In this document: positions 8,206 through 15,943 of the stretch, one piece after another | Layout: every line of letters begins with the position of its first letter | Position numbering within the stretch: position 1 is the first letter of the stretch | Assembly (NCBI GenBank): GCA_016179105.1 | Contig: JACOSB010000049.1 | Coordinates: 1 to 64,000 of the forward strand | Reading direction: 5' to 3' | DNA: 64,000 nucleotides | Origin: Candidatus Acetothermia bacterium | GTDB taxonomy: Bacteria; Bipolaricaulota; Bipolaricaulia; RBG-16-55-9; DRXL01 | Translations under genes and position numbers: made by a program | The notes under the pieces: model-generated | Told to the model about the DNA's origin: nothing | The model's input: only the letters and a program-made list of their open reading frames with translations | The model's database searches: none

Positions 8206-8961
8206 TCACGACACACTTTGAGCGAAATTGCAAAGCACTCGGTTGAACTCCGTAGGCTTCTCTTCCATGACTCTGTGCCCCACACTCTCGATGATCTGAA
8301 GCTCTGAGCGAGCGAGCTGGCTCTTCAGATATTCTGAGTATTTGACGGGCGTGAGTTGATCGTGACGGCCGCAAACAATCAACGTTGGCACAGCGATTTC
8401 TGAGAGTCGATCCATCATGTTGAACCCATCACACGCGCGCAGGTCACGACCGAGCACTGCTTGACCATTGCGGAGCATTTGTTCGCGTGCACGTTGCATC
8501 AGCTCTGGCTTCGCGGGTTGCAAGAATGACCAATTGAGAATCAGCTCCACAGCTTTGGGAAAATCGCTGTCGATCATCTCTAAAATTTGGGGGTGCACTC
8601 TCAGTTTCGCACCGGCCCCAATGAGCCCAAGCCCGGCTAAATTTTTCGGTTTTTTAAGAGCTACTGTCTGGACGATCGCGCTGCCGAGCGAGTGGCCTAC
8701 GAGAAAGACTGGCTCGTTTAGTGTTTCTATCACGGCGAGCACATCGTCTACATATGTTTCCATCGCATCGCCCTCACGCTGGGCGCTTAGGCCGTGGCCG
8801 TTCAAGTCTATGGCTGCTACTGAAAAATTTTTCTGTAAATCTTGGGTCTGAAATTCCCAGAGCGAATGGTCGCAACCGGAACCGTGCACAAAGAGAATAG
8901 AGCGCCCAGAGCCGTTCATAGAGCAATAAACTTCGGAGCCATCAACTTTTGCGCGGGGCAT
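8206..8961 (-). CDS. Alpha/beta hydrolase
   Basis: 251 residues. Motifs in order: oxyanion loop FVHGSGCDHSLW (about 24-35), nucleophile elbow GHSLGSA (S91), acid VCGRHDQ and catalytic histidine VGHRVMEEKP near the C-terminus. The catalytic triad is complete. No signal peptide, so cytoplasmic. The start codon lies inside the last codons of glyS (20-base overlap), making it the last gene of the infC-rpmI-rplT-glyQ-glyS run. Substrate unknown; esterases, lactonases and C-C hydrolases share this pattern. Confidence 0.88.
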   Translation of the reverse strand: MPRAKVDGSEVYCSMNGSGRSILFVHGSGCDHSLWEFQTQDLQKNFSVAAIDLNGHGLSAQREGDAMETYVDDVLAVIETLNEPVFLVGHSLGSAIVQTVALKKPKNLAGLGLIGAGAKLRVHPQILEMIDSDFPKAVELILNWSFLQPAKPELMQRAREQMLRNGQAVLGRDLRACDGFNMMDRLSEIAVPTLIVCGRHDQLTPVKYSEYLKSQLARSELQIIESVGHRVMEEKPTEFNRVLCNFAQSVS

Positions 8962-11050
8962 TTTTCGGTTCCATTGCTGCGCTCTGGCCTTCGACGACGA
9001 TCTTGGAGAGATCGCCCAGCGTAAAGAAGAGCGCGACTAATTTATTGAGAAAGCCCAAGCGATTCTGGCGGAGCTCGCGGTCTGGAGCCATGACTAAGAC
9101 TGCATCGAAGTACGTATCGATGGGCGCTTTCAGTTTAAGCAGTTGCTCGATGATTCCAGCATAATCTTCGTTCGGAGCGAGCTTCGCGATCTGGCTCTCG
9201 GCTTTTAAATAGGCGCGCCAGAGATCGCGTTCGACTTCATCTTTGAAGAGTTGCGAATCGAATTCTCTGAGGGAAGAGTGCCCTTGCGTGATGTTGCGAG
9301 CGCGAGAAAAACCAATCACAAGCTCCGTGAATTCTTTCTGTCCGCGAATCTTTTCCAAACTTCTCACCTTGCGTAAGACGCGAGCAGAGTTGCCATCGCG
9401 TGTTGCGAGCACGGCGTTCAGAATATCGTAGGGGACGTTGTACTCTTGCAGCAAGATTTGATAGAGACGCTCGCTGAAAAATTCTTCGACTATCTCAAAG
9501 CCCTTGTGCTTGCCCAAGAAGCTGTACATTTCTTCTGTGTCTCGCGTGAGCTGGAAGAAGTCGATATTCAATTGTTTTTCGAGCGCGATCTTGATGACGC
9601 CGTTCGCTTTTCTTCTCAAGCCAAACGGATCACGAGAGCCAGTCGGCGCTTCACCAGTCAAGAGCAGGCTGACGATCGTGTCGAGCTTGTCAGCTAGACT
9701 GACGGCTGTGCCCACAGCACTTTCTGGAATCGGGTCGCCCGCATTCTTCGGAAGATGATGCTCGCGAATCCCTTGAGCGACAGCCGAAGGCTCTCGGTCA
9801 AGCGTCGCGTAAATGCCCCCGACGATGCCCTCTAAGTCAGGGAATTCACCGACCATCGAAGTCACTAAATCGGCCTTACATAGGAAGGCCGTCTTGTCGA
9901 TCTCGGGCAATTGCCCGAAACCCGCACGCTTTCCAATTTCGACGGCCCAGCGACGGGTGCGCTCGACTTTGTCCCAGATCGTGCCCAATTTTTCTTGGTA
10001 GACCACCGAGCGTAAATCTTTGGCAAAATCAGAAAGTTTTCTCTTACGATCGTTCTCGAAGAAGAAGCGTGCGTCAAAGAGGCGCGCCTTCACGATGCGC
10101 TCGTAACCGGCTTTGATTGTGCCATCTGTGTCTTCGGGACCATCGCGGAAGCCGACGAAGTACGGCAATGCTTGGTCGCCCGCGACGAACGGAACAAATT
10201 TTTGGTGCTCGATAAGTGTAGAGGCCAAAACTTCCTTGGGCAGACTCAGATACTCTTGCGGGAATTTTCCCAAGACTGCCGTTGGATGTTCCATTTGATT
10301 AGCAATCTCTTCGAGTAATGACTCCGGCGCTGTGTGTTTGGCTTTGAACTGAGCCGTGTGCTGGAGCAAAGCATCTTTGACGATCCGCAAGCACTTTTCT
10401 TGATCATAGATGACACCGTTCGCTTCGAGTTTTTCAAAATATTCTACAATAGTTTTGACAGGAATTTTACGCTGACCGAAGAAACGATTGCCCTGGGTTT
10501 CGGGAGCTGATTCAAGCCGACCGAGCGTAAACTTAATTGACTCTTCGCCGTACAGCCCGAGCAGCCAGCGAATCGGGCGGATGAATCTTAATCCCGAATC
10601 ATCCCAGCGCATCGTCTCGGGCAATGAGATCTTTTTTATCAGTGCTGGAAGAAGTTCAGTCAGAAGTTCGGGCGTGCGCTTGCCCTTCACTAATTCCTTG
10701 GCGTAAAGATACTCGCCTTCGTCTGTTTTCTTAACAATGAGATCAGAGACAGAAAGGCCTTTGCTGCGCGCGAAGCCCTCGGCAGCTTTGGTCGGATGAC
10801 CCTGGGTGTCAAAGGCAGCTTTCTTCGCCGGCCCCTTCACTTCGCGCTCGATGTCGGGCTGCTGCTCCGAGAGATTTTGCGCTAGAACCGAGAGCCGGCG
10901 CGGGCCGTAGTAAGCTTTGACACTTTCGAACTCCAAGCGATTTTCTCGGAACAGCTCTTGAGCGAGTGTAGCGAGTTGTTGGCCTAATTCAGGCACGACT
11001 TTTGGAGGAATCTCTTCGACACCAATCTCTAACAGAAAATCTCGACTCAT
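8942..11050 (-). CDS. glyS: Glycyl-tRNA synthetase beta subunit
   Basis: 702 residues from ATG 11050 (MSRDFLLEIGVEEIPPKVV), the characteristic GlyS opening; GAGGAA precedes it, while an ATG 21 bases earlier lacks support. Later landmarks are ETMRWDDSGLRFIRPIRWLLGL (split here as ETMRWDDSG and RFIRPIRWLLGL), GASxxE-type HD-domain segments and the C-terminal DALR-like anticodon-binding part. With GlyQ it forms the alpha2beta2 enzyme that charges tRNA-Gly in the cytoplasm. It follows glyQ by 32 bases on the same strand. Length is normal for the family. Confidence 0.97.
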   Translation of the reverse strand: MSRDFLLEIGVEEIPPKVVPELGQQLATLAQELFRENRLEFESVKAYYGPRRLSVLAQNLSEQQPDIEREVKGPAKKAAFDTQGHPTKAAEGFARSKGLSVSDLIVKKTDEGEYLYAKELVKGKRTPELLTELLPALIKKISLPETMRWDDSGLRFIRPIRWLLGLYGEESIKFTLGRLESAPETQGNRFFGQRKIPVKTIVEYFEKLEANGVIYDQEKCLRIVKDALLQHTAQFKAKHTAPESLLEEIANQMEHPTAVLGKFPQEYLSLPKEVLASTLIEHQKFVPFVAGDQALPYFVGFRDGPEDTDGTIKAGYERIVKARLFDARFFFENDRKRKLSDFAKDLRSVVYQEKLGTIWDKVERTRRWAVEIGKRAGFGQLPEIDKTAFLCKADLVTSMVGEFPDLEGIVGGIYATLDREPSAVAQGIREHHLPKNAGDPIPESAVGTAVSLADKLDTIVSLLLTGEAPTGSRDPFGLRRKANGVIKIALEKQLNIDFFQLTRDTEEMYSFLGKHKGFEIVEEFFSERLYQILLQEYNVPYDILNAVLATRDGNSARVLRKVRSLEKIRGQKEFTELVIGFSRARNITQGHSSLREFDSQLFKDEVERDLWRAYLKAESQIAKLAPNEDYAGIIEQLLKLKAPIDTYFDAVLVMAPDRELRQNRLGFLNKLVALFFTLGDLSKIVVEGQSAAMEPKNAPRKS

Positions 11051-11082
11051 GAAATTCCTCTCACTCAGCAATAGCCATGGAC

Positions 11083-11961
11083 TTAGCTGACAGGCTGGGC
11101 AGGCTCAGACGCTTCAGCAGCTTTGAGGCGCTTCACGTAAGCGCGGGCGCAGCTTTTGGAAAGGTCTTGGACGCGTTGCATGAAGCGCTCGCGCTCGGTC
11201 ACGCTGATCGCGCGACGAGCATCCAAGAGATTGAAGAGATTCGAGCACTTGCACGTGCACTCATACGCCGGGTAGACCAAATTATTCTTTAGACAGCTCT
11301 TCGCTTCGGCCTCGTAGAGATCAAACGATTTGAAGAGCATCTCGGCGTTCGATTTCTCAAAATTGTAATCGCAGCGATCTTTCTCATACTCTAGAAGCAC
11401 TTCGCCGTACGTATGATCCGCGTTCCATTTGAGATCGAAGGCGCTCTCAACACCCTGCAAGAACATCGACAATCTCTCTGTGCCGTAGGTGATCTCCCCG
11501 GTCACAGGATTGAGATCGATCCCGCCCATTTGCTGAAAATAAGTAAATTGAGAGATCTCCATCCCGTCGAGCGAGGCCTGCCAGCCCAACCCCCACGCCC
11601 CTTGGGTTGGGCTCTTCCAGTCGTCTTTCTCAAATTTGAAATCGTGTTTTTTTACGTCGAGTCCGAGATAGGTTAGACTCTCCAAATAGAGATCTTGAAA
11701 ATCGTCCGGCGCGGGTTTCAGAATGACTTGATATTGATAATAAAACGCCATGCGCAAGGGGTTATCGCCGTAGCGTCCGTCGACGGGGCGGCGCGAGGGC
11801 TGCACATAGGCGACCTTCCAGGGCTTCGGGCCAAGCACGCCGAAAAACGTCGAGGGGTGAAACGTGCCCGCCCCGACTTCAATATCAAAGGGCTGCTGGA
11901 TGAGACACCCTTGGGAGCGCCAGAACTCTTCTAATTTAAGAAGCAGATCTTGAAAATACAT
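11083..11961 (-). CDS. glyQ: Glycyl-tRNA synthetase alpha subunit
   Basis: 292 residues from ATG 11961 (MYFQDLLLKLEEFW; a TTG two codons earlier is possible). Strongly conserved GlyQ blocks: GCLIQQPFDIEVGAGTF, PSRRPVDGRYGDNP, YYQYQVILKP and FTYFQQMGGIDL. The subunit holds the class II aminoacylation site that activates glycine and works with GlyS. It lies between rplT and glyS. A hairpin (11974-12002) sits directly upstream and no strong ribosome site is visible, so translation or transcription may be modulated there. Confidence 0.97.
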   Translation of the reverse strand: MYFQDLLLKLEEFWRSQGCLIQQPFDIEVGAGTFHPSTFFGVLGPKPWKVAYVQPSRRPVDGRYGDNPLRMAFYYQYQVILKPAPDDFQDLYLESLTYLGLDVKKHDFKFEKDDWKSPTQGAWGLGWQASLDGMEISQFTYFQQMGGIDLNPVTGEITYGTERLSMFLQGVESAFDLKWNADHTYGEVLLEYEKDRCDYNFEKSNAEMLFKSFDLYEAEAKSCLKNNLVYPAYECTCKCSNLFNLLDARRAISVTERERFMQRVQDLSKSCARAYVKRLKAAEASEPAQPVS

Positions 11962-11973
11962 AGACAAAATTGA

Positions 11974-12002
11974 AGGGACTCTTCACGCCCCGAAGAATCC
12001 CT
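11974..12002 (-). other. Hairpin between rplT and glyQ
   Basis: AGGGATTCTTC and GAAGAGTCCCT (minus-strand sense) form an 11-pair stem with one G-T pair and a 7-base loop, 12 bases before the glyQ ATG. The following bases are only mildly T-rich. It could be an attenuator or RNA-processing site between ribosomal-protein and synthetase genes. It is not a clear terminator. Confidence 0.4.
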
Positions 12003-12019
12003 GTGCTCTTTCCAAAAAA

Positions 12020-12376
12020 CTATTTTCCCAGATTCGCTTTGGCGACCGATACCAGTTGGTCAAACGCCTTGGAATCGTGGATCGCGAGCTCCGCGAGCAT
12101 CTTGCGATTGAGCTTGATGTGCGCTTTGTAGAGCCCGTTCATGAAGCGAGAATACTGCATCCCCCGAGACCGGGTCGCGGCGTTGATGCGCGTATTCCAC
12201 AGAGTGCGAAAATCGCGCTTCTTCAGCTTGCGTCCGATATACGCATTGCGCAGCGCGTGCATCACGCGCTCGCGCGCGATTCGGAAACAAACGCGGCGCT
12301 TGCCCTTAAACCCCTTGGCAAGCAACAGAAGCGCTTTGCGCCGATTTTTATGTTTGGGACCGCCCTTGACTCGCAT
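12020..12376 (-). CDS. rplT: 50S ribosomal protein L20
   Basis: 118 residues, the standard length. Basic N-terminus MRVKGGPKHKNRRKALL, then AKGFKGKRRVCFRIARERVMHALRNAYIGRKLKKRDFR and LWNTRINAATRSRGMQYSRFMNGL blocks diagnostic of L20 (quoted here as separate family blocks). Binds 23S rRNA early in 50S assembly. In many bacteria it represses its own operon (infC-rpmI-rplT), which is the arrangement here, followed by glyQ-glyS. Confidence 0.97.
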   Translation of the reverse strand: MRVKGGPKHKNRRKALLLLAKGFKGKRRVCFRIARERVMHALRNAYIGRKLKKRDFRTLWNTRINAATRSRGMQYSRFMNGLYKAHIKLNRKMLAELAIHDSKAFDQLVSVAKANLGK

Positions 12377-12421
12377 AGTCTGATCTCCTCACTAAATCCA
12401 AAACAATTCTATTACTTATGC

Positions 12422-12613
12422 TTATGCAGACAGTAACTCCAAAAAAGTCTTGCGCAGTTGACCCTGGACGTTCAGCTCGCGGGCCTGACGCTTGCGGGAT
12501 GCCGGGCGCTTCACCAACTTGTGGTGAAATCCCGTTTTCGCACCCAGGACCTTCCCGTTCTTGGTGACCTTGACGCGCTTAGCTAGGCCCTTGTGTGCTT
12601 TCTTCTTGGGCAT
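12422..12613 (-). CDS. rpmI: 50S ribosomal protein L35
   Basis: 63 residues, MPKKKAHKGLAKRVKVTK, with TGFHHKLVKRPASRKRQ, the L35 pattern. The ATG at 12613 lies 35 bases inside infC in another frame, and its ribosome site (AGGAGAGGAG) is within infC coding sequence, so its translation is probably coupled to IF3 synthesis. Part of the large ribosomal subunit. Confidence 0.96.
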   Translation of the reverse strand: MPKKKAHKGLAKRVKVTKNGKVLGAKTGFHHKLVKRPASRKRQARELNVQGQLRKTFLELLSA

Positions 12614-13187
12614 GGATCTCCTCTCCTTTTTCTGCCTGCATTTCTTCTACGAATTCTTCTTCCGTGGCTTGCCCGCCCTTGCCGCTCGAGGGAACGAGCA
12701 ACATTTGCAAATTGCGCCCGCGCTCCTTGGCTTCTTGGTCTACTTTGCCGACGCCGGCAACGGCCTTCGTGATCCGATCCAAAAGCTCGCGCCCGCGGTC
12801 CATGTGGACGATCTCGCGGCCACGGAAGTTGACCGTGACCCGGACTTTGCTGTCTTTTTCGAGAAATTCCCTAATATGCCGGATCTTCGTCTCGAAATCA
12901 TGCTTTTCGATCTGGATCGTCATGCGAATCTCTTTCAATCGGCGCGCCCTCTGGACTTTCTTCTCGCGTTTCTCTTGGCGGTATCTGTACTTGCCAAAGT
13001 CGATGATCCGACAGACGACTGGATTCGCTTGCGGCGCGACCTCGACCAAATCTTGTCCGCGTCGTCTGGCTTCGGCGATCGCCTGGGCCAGGGGCATCAC
13101 TCCGACTTGATTGTTGTCCGCGTCGACGACACGGACTTCCTTGGCTCTGATTTCCTCGTTCTTGCGAATGTTGTGTACCTGACTGAT
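12579..13187 (-). CDS. infC: Translation initiation factor IF-3, non-canonical ATC start
   Basis: 202 residues if started at ATC 13187. Conserved IF3 sequence (NIRKNEEIRAKEVRVVDA) extends upstream of the first ATG/GTG/TTG codons, and a TAA lies two codons before the ATC. The start must therefore be ATC, spaced about 7 bases from GAGGGGG. Non-AUG starts (AUU, AUC) are known for infC and allow IF3 to repress its own translation. The N- and C-domains (ADNNQVGVMPLAQAIAEAR; VRVTVNFRGREI) are complete. An acidic C-terminal tail (EEEFVEEMQAEKGEE) is longer than usual and overlaps rpmI by 35 bases. Prevents premature subunit joining and checks the start codon. Confidence 0.93.
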   Translation of the reverse strand: MSQVHNIRKNEEIRAKEVRVVDADNNQVGVMPLAQAIAEARRRGQDLVEVAPQANPVVCRIIDFGKYRYRQEKREKKVQRARRLKEIRMTIQIEKHDFETKIRHIREFLEKDSKVRVTVNFRGREIVHMDRGRELLDRITKAVAGVGKVDQEAKERGRNLQMLLVPSSGKGGQATEEEFVEEMQAEKGEEIHAQEESTQGPS

Positions 13188-13211
13188 GTTTTACCCCCTC
13201 CAAATAAACCC

Positions 13212-13241
13212 AAGATAGCAAATGCGAACCGGGTTTGTCAA
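13212..13241 (-). promoter_or_regulatory. Sigma-70-type promoter of the infC operon
   Basis: On the minus strand TTGACA (13241-13236), an 18-base spacer and TATCTT (13217-13212) lie about 25 bases before the IF3 start. This starts the infC-rpmI-rplT-glyQ-glyS-hydrolase transcript independently of obgE. Confidence 0.65.
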
Positions 13242-13261
13242 GCAATTTTCGCCTCAGTTAA

Positions 13262-13300
13262 GGCGAAGCATGGCTTCAATCCAAAATAAAATGCTTCGCC
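13262..13300 (-). terminator. Inverted repeat after obgE
   Basis: GGCGAAGCA and TGCTTCGCC (9 perfect pairs, 21-base loop that is T-rich on the minus strand) lie 11 bases past the obgE stop. There is no long T-run after it, so it may be a weak or factor-aided terminator, or a small palindromic repeat. Confidence 0.45.
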
Positions 13301-13310
13301 CTGCTTAGAA

Positions 13311-14651
13311 TCAAGCCGACGGAAAGCCCTCCTCTGGGGCAAGCGATCCAGCTCCTTCTTCATAGTCTGCGAGTTGATAGGTGAACTCATGCTTGCCGAT
13401 GCGCACCGAACTGCCCGGACGCAGGCCTTGTCTCACCAATTGCGCCCAGATGCCCATCGCCTTGAGTCTTTCGACCAAGTACTCCTGCGCGTCCGGCTCC
13501 TCGAGCGAAAGCCGTGCCAAGCGTTCGACGCCCTGGCCCTCGATATGAAAAACTTCTCCATCGAAATAGACTTCCCAGCTGGGGTCGCCGGTAAGCTTAT
13601 AGACACGTCGGCGTCTGAGTTCCGGGTCGAGCGGCGCGCGCGCAGGCTCTTTCTGCTTCATCTCGAGGACCTTTTCATAACACAAGTAAACTAAGCTGCG
13701 TGTGCCTTCGCCCGTCGCTGCCGAAATTAAGTGGATTTTTTTGCCCTGCTCGGAGAACTTTCGCACAATCGCTTGACGCTGTGTCTCATCCAAAATATCA
13801 ATCTTATTGCCGACGACGATTTGGGGCTTTTGCGTCAATTCTTCCGAAAAAGATTTGAGCTCCTGGTTGATAGTCTCATAATCTTCGAATGGATCACGCT
13901 CTTCGACGGAAGCTACATCGATCAGATGCACGAGCACTCGGGTGCGCTCGACGTGTTTTAAGAATCTGTCTCCAAGCCCCTTGCCCGCGTGCGCGCCTTC
14001 GACTAGGCCGGGAATATCGACAATCACAAAATCTCGATACTCGTCGACTTGAACGACGCCCAGATTAGGCACGATCGTCGTGAACGGATAGGGCGCAATC
14101 TTGGGGCGCGCGGCCGAGATCTTTGCGATGAGGCTCGATTTCCCCACATTCGGGAAACCGATAATTCCAACATCTGCCAAGAGTTTCAGTTCTAATTTAA
14201 GCCAGCGTTCTTCGCCCGGTTGGCCCTTCTCGCGAATGCGCGGAGCTTGTCTGACAGAAGTCTTAAACTGATCGTTGCCCCGGCCGCCCTCTCCGCCGCG
14301 CACGATGACAATTTCCAGATCGGGCTCGCTCAAATCACCCAAGATCTCTTGGGTTCTTAGGTCTTTGACTAGCGTACCGACGGGCACGGGGATAATTAGG
14401 TCTTGCCCATCGGCTCCGTGTTTACGATTCTTGCCTCCGGAGTCGCCGCTCTCGGCGCGATAGTGAATCGTGTGCTTGAACTGTAAGAGCGTATTGACGT
14501 GCGGGCTAGCTTTCAGAATAACATTGGCACCACGACCGCCATCGCCGCCATCAGGGCCGCCCTTGGGCCTGAATTTCTCGCGACGGAAGCCGATCAAGCC
14601 GTCACCGCCGTTGCCACCGATCACACAGATTTTTGCCTCATCGATGAACAT
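13311..14651 (-). CDS. obgE: Obg-family GTPase (CgtA/ObgE)
   Basis: 446 residues from ATG 14651 (MFIDEAKICVIGGNGGDG). Three domains in order: the glycine-rich Obg fold (1-~158, with GGPDGGDGGRGANV), the GTPase domain with G1 GFPNVGKSS, G3 DIPGL and G4 NKID, and a C-terminal OCT domain (RRRVYKLTGDPSWEVYFDG). Obg proteins act in late 50S assembly and in stress-linked growth control. The position after rplU-prp-rpmA matches the order in many bacteria. A 157-base gap with an inverted repeat separates it from rpmA. Confidence 0.97.
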   Translation of the reverse strand: MFIDEAKICVIGGNGGDGLIGFRREKFRPKGGPDGGDGGRGANVILKASPHVNTLLQFKHTIHYRAESGDSGGKNRKHGADGQDLIIPVPVGTLVKDLRTQEILGDLSEPDLEIVIVRGGEGGRGNDQFKTSVRQAPRIREKGQPGEERWLKLELKLLADVGIIGFPNVGKSSLIAKISAARPKIAPYPFTTIVPNLGVVQVDEYRDFVIVDIPGLVEGAHAGKGLGDRFLKHVERTRVLVHLIDVASVEERDPFEDYETINQELKSFSEELTQKPQIVVGNKIDILDETQRQAIVRKFSEQGKKIHLISAATGEGTRSLVYLCYEKVLEMKQKEPARAPLDPELRRRRVYKLTGDPSWEVYFDGEVFHIEGQGVERLARLSLEEPDAQEYLVERLKAMGIWAQLVRQGLRPGSSVRIGKHEFTYQLADYEEGAGSLAPEEGFPSA

Positions 14652-14661
14652 AATTGAATTT

Positions 14662-14737
14662 AACCGCCAAGGCGCCAAGGACGCAAAGATTCAAAACCAT
14701 TGAGCATTTTCTTGGCGCTCTTTGTGCCTTGGCAGTT
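14662..14737. repeat. Imperfect inverted repeat of GCCAAGG/CGCAAAG type
   Basis: AACCGCCAAGGCGCC... and its inverse ending GCCTTGGCAGTT are about 28-base arms with roughly 22 matches around a 20-base centre. It fills the rpmA-obgE gap. Intergenic palindromes of this kind are found in many bacterial genomes and may be mobile; here it would form a hairpin in the operon mRNA. Confidence 0.6.
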
Positions 14738-14808
14738 CCATAAGAAGATTCTAAATAAAAAGAGACTGCCGATCTCTACGCAAAACGTTGGCAGCCTCCG
14801 ACAAAAAA

Positions 14809-15081
14809 CTACTCAGCGACGACGTGCACTAAGTGGCCTTGGAAGACGACTTTGCCGTCTTGCTTGGCAAAGAGCGTGTGGTCGCGGCCCAAGCCGACAC
14901 CCTTGCCGGGCCGAAAACGCGTACCGCACTGCCAAACGATAACGCTGCCCGTCTTTACACGCTCGCCACCGAAGGCTTTCACGCCGCGCCGCTTCGGGTT
15001 GCTGTCGCGCCCGTTGCGCGAGCTGCCGCTGCTCGTCTTCGTCGCGAAGAGCTGCAGATCAAATTTTCTAGACTTGAACAT
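14809..15081 (-). CDS. rpmA: 50S ribosomal protein L27 with cleavable N-terminal extension
   Basis: 90 residues. The mature L27 pattern ([39 protein letters not shown]) is preceded by [13 protein letters not shown], which resembles the LxLQFFA motif cut by the Prp protease in Firmicutes and relatives. The freed N-terminus reaches the ribosomal peptidyl-transfer centre. The protease gene lies directly upstream and overlaps this gene by 14 bases, so substrate and processing enzyme are made together. Confidence 0.95.
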   Translation of the reverse strand: MFKSRKFDLQLFATKTSSGSSRNGRDSNPKRRGVKAFGGERVKTGSVIVWQCGTRFRPGKGVGLGRDHTLFAKQDGKVVFQGHLVHVVAE

Positions 15082-15406
15082 TACTGCTAACCTCCTCGAC
15101 CTTGAGGTACTGCGGGTACTCGCGTTCGAGCGCTTTGAGCCCCAGCACCATCGTGTTCAAAATCGCATCGATCTCTCTATTCAAGAAAATGTCTCGTTCG
15201 AGCCGACAGTAAAGCCGTCCCTTTTCTTGCTCGACCAAGGGATTGAGTCTCAGATATTCTTCGAGTCCGAGCACCGTCGTCTGGACGAGCGCCGAGACGC
15301 CCGCGCAGACAATATCCTTGCTCTCAGCATCATACCCCGCATGACCCCGGCTGCGAAACTCCGTGATACGACCGTCAGCATCTCGATAGATTTCTACCTC
15401 GGTCAT
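15068..15406 (-). CDS. prp: Ribosomal-processing cysteine protease Prp
   Basis: 112 residues. H22 ([17 protein letters not shown]) and C34 sit at the positions of the catalytic pair described for staphylococcal Prp (YsxB). The family removes the N-terminal extension of L27. It overlaps rplU by 4 bases and rpmA by 14, giving the classic rplU-prp-rpmA order. Its presence agrees with the extended L27. Confidence 0.92.
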   Translation of the reverse strand: MTEVEIYRDADGRITEFRSRGHAGYDAESKDIVCAGVSALVQTTVLGLEEYLRLNPLVEQEKGRLYCRLERDIFLNREIDAILNTMVLGLKALEREYPQYLKVEEVSSNVQV

Positions 15407-15720
15407 CCGCGGATCTCCTTGATGACGGCTTTCATATAGGATTGGCGGTGACCGAACTTGCGGCGTCGGCGCGTCTTGCGCTTATACTTGAATCCCAACA
15501 GCTTCGGGCCACGATCACTCTCGACGATCTCAGCCGCCACTTTGACTTCCTTCAGATAGGGTTGGCCTAGCTTTAGACTTTCTCCGCCGACGGCGAGCAC
15601 TCGGTCGAACTCGACCGTCGCTCCGGCTTGGATGCCTTTGAGCTTCTCGATGACGATCGTCTCGCCCTCACTCACACGATACTGCTTGCTACCGGTCTCA
15701 ATGACCGCATACTTCGACAT
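15403..15720 (-). CDS. rplU: 50S ribosomal protein L21
   Basis: 105 residues. MSKYAVIETGSKQYRVSEG, then LKGIQAGATVEFDRVLAVGG and the basic end KRKTRRRRKFGHRQ (separate family blocks) are diagnostic. First gene of the rplU-prp-rpmA-obgE group. A promoter with TTGCAA/TACAAT lies upstream at 15786-15814. Binds 23S rRNA with L20. Confidence 0.97.
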   Translation of the reverse strand: MSKYAVIETGSKQYRVSEGETIVIEKLKGIQAGATVEFDRVLAVGGESLKLGQPYLKEVKVAAEIVESDRGPKLLGFKYKRKTRRRRKFGHRQSYMKAVIKEIRG

Positions 15721-15785
15721 CTGCGATTCCGTCCTTTGCTTCTGCGATTTGCGATTGAGGATTCCACCTCAGTTAAAGCGTTCAA

Positions 15786-15814
15786 ATTGTAGCGGACGGG
15801 AGCCGCTTTTGCAA
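15786..15814 (-). promoter_or_regulatory. Sigma-70-type promoter of the rplU operon
   Basis: On the minus strand TTGCAA (15814-15809), a 17-base spacer and TACAAT (15791-15786) lie about 65 bases before the L21 ATG. The spacer contains AGCGG...CCGCT, a short palindrome that could bind a regulator. Confidence 0.55.
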
Positions 15815-15841
15815 GAGCAGAGCGTGTTTATCATTACGGTA

Positions 15842-15891
15842 GGGGCAAGGCTTGCCTTGCCCCGTAGGGGCGACCGGCCGGTCGCCCCTAC
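15842..15891. repeat. Two adjacent palindromes with GGGGC arms
   Basis: GGGGCAAGGC-TT-GCCTTGCCCC (15842-15863) is followed directly by a perfect 28-base palindrome at 15864-15891, GTAGGGGCGACCGG and its inverse. Related elements with the same outer TAGGGGC arms and different cores occur at 44096, 54533 and 56755. It lies between the divergent rplU promoter and the metallo-hydrolase gene. Confidence 0.7.
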
Positions 15892-15943
15892 ATTCCCAGG
15901 TGAAGTTGCCTCGACACAGAATCTCCCGTAAGATGACCGCGCC

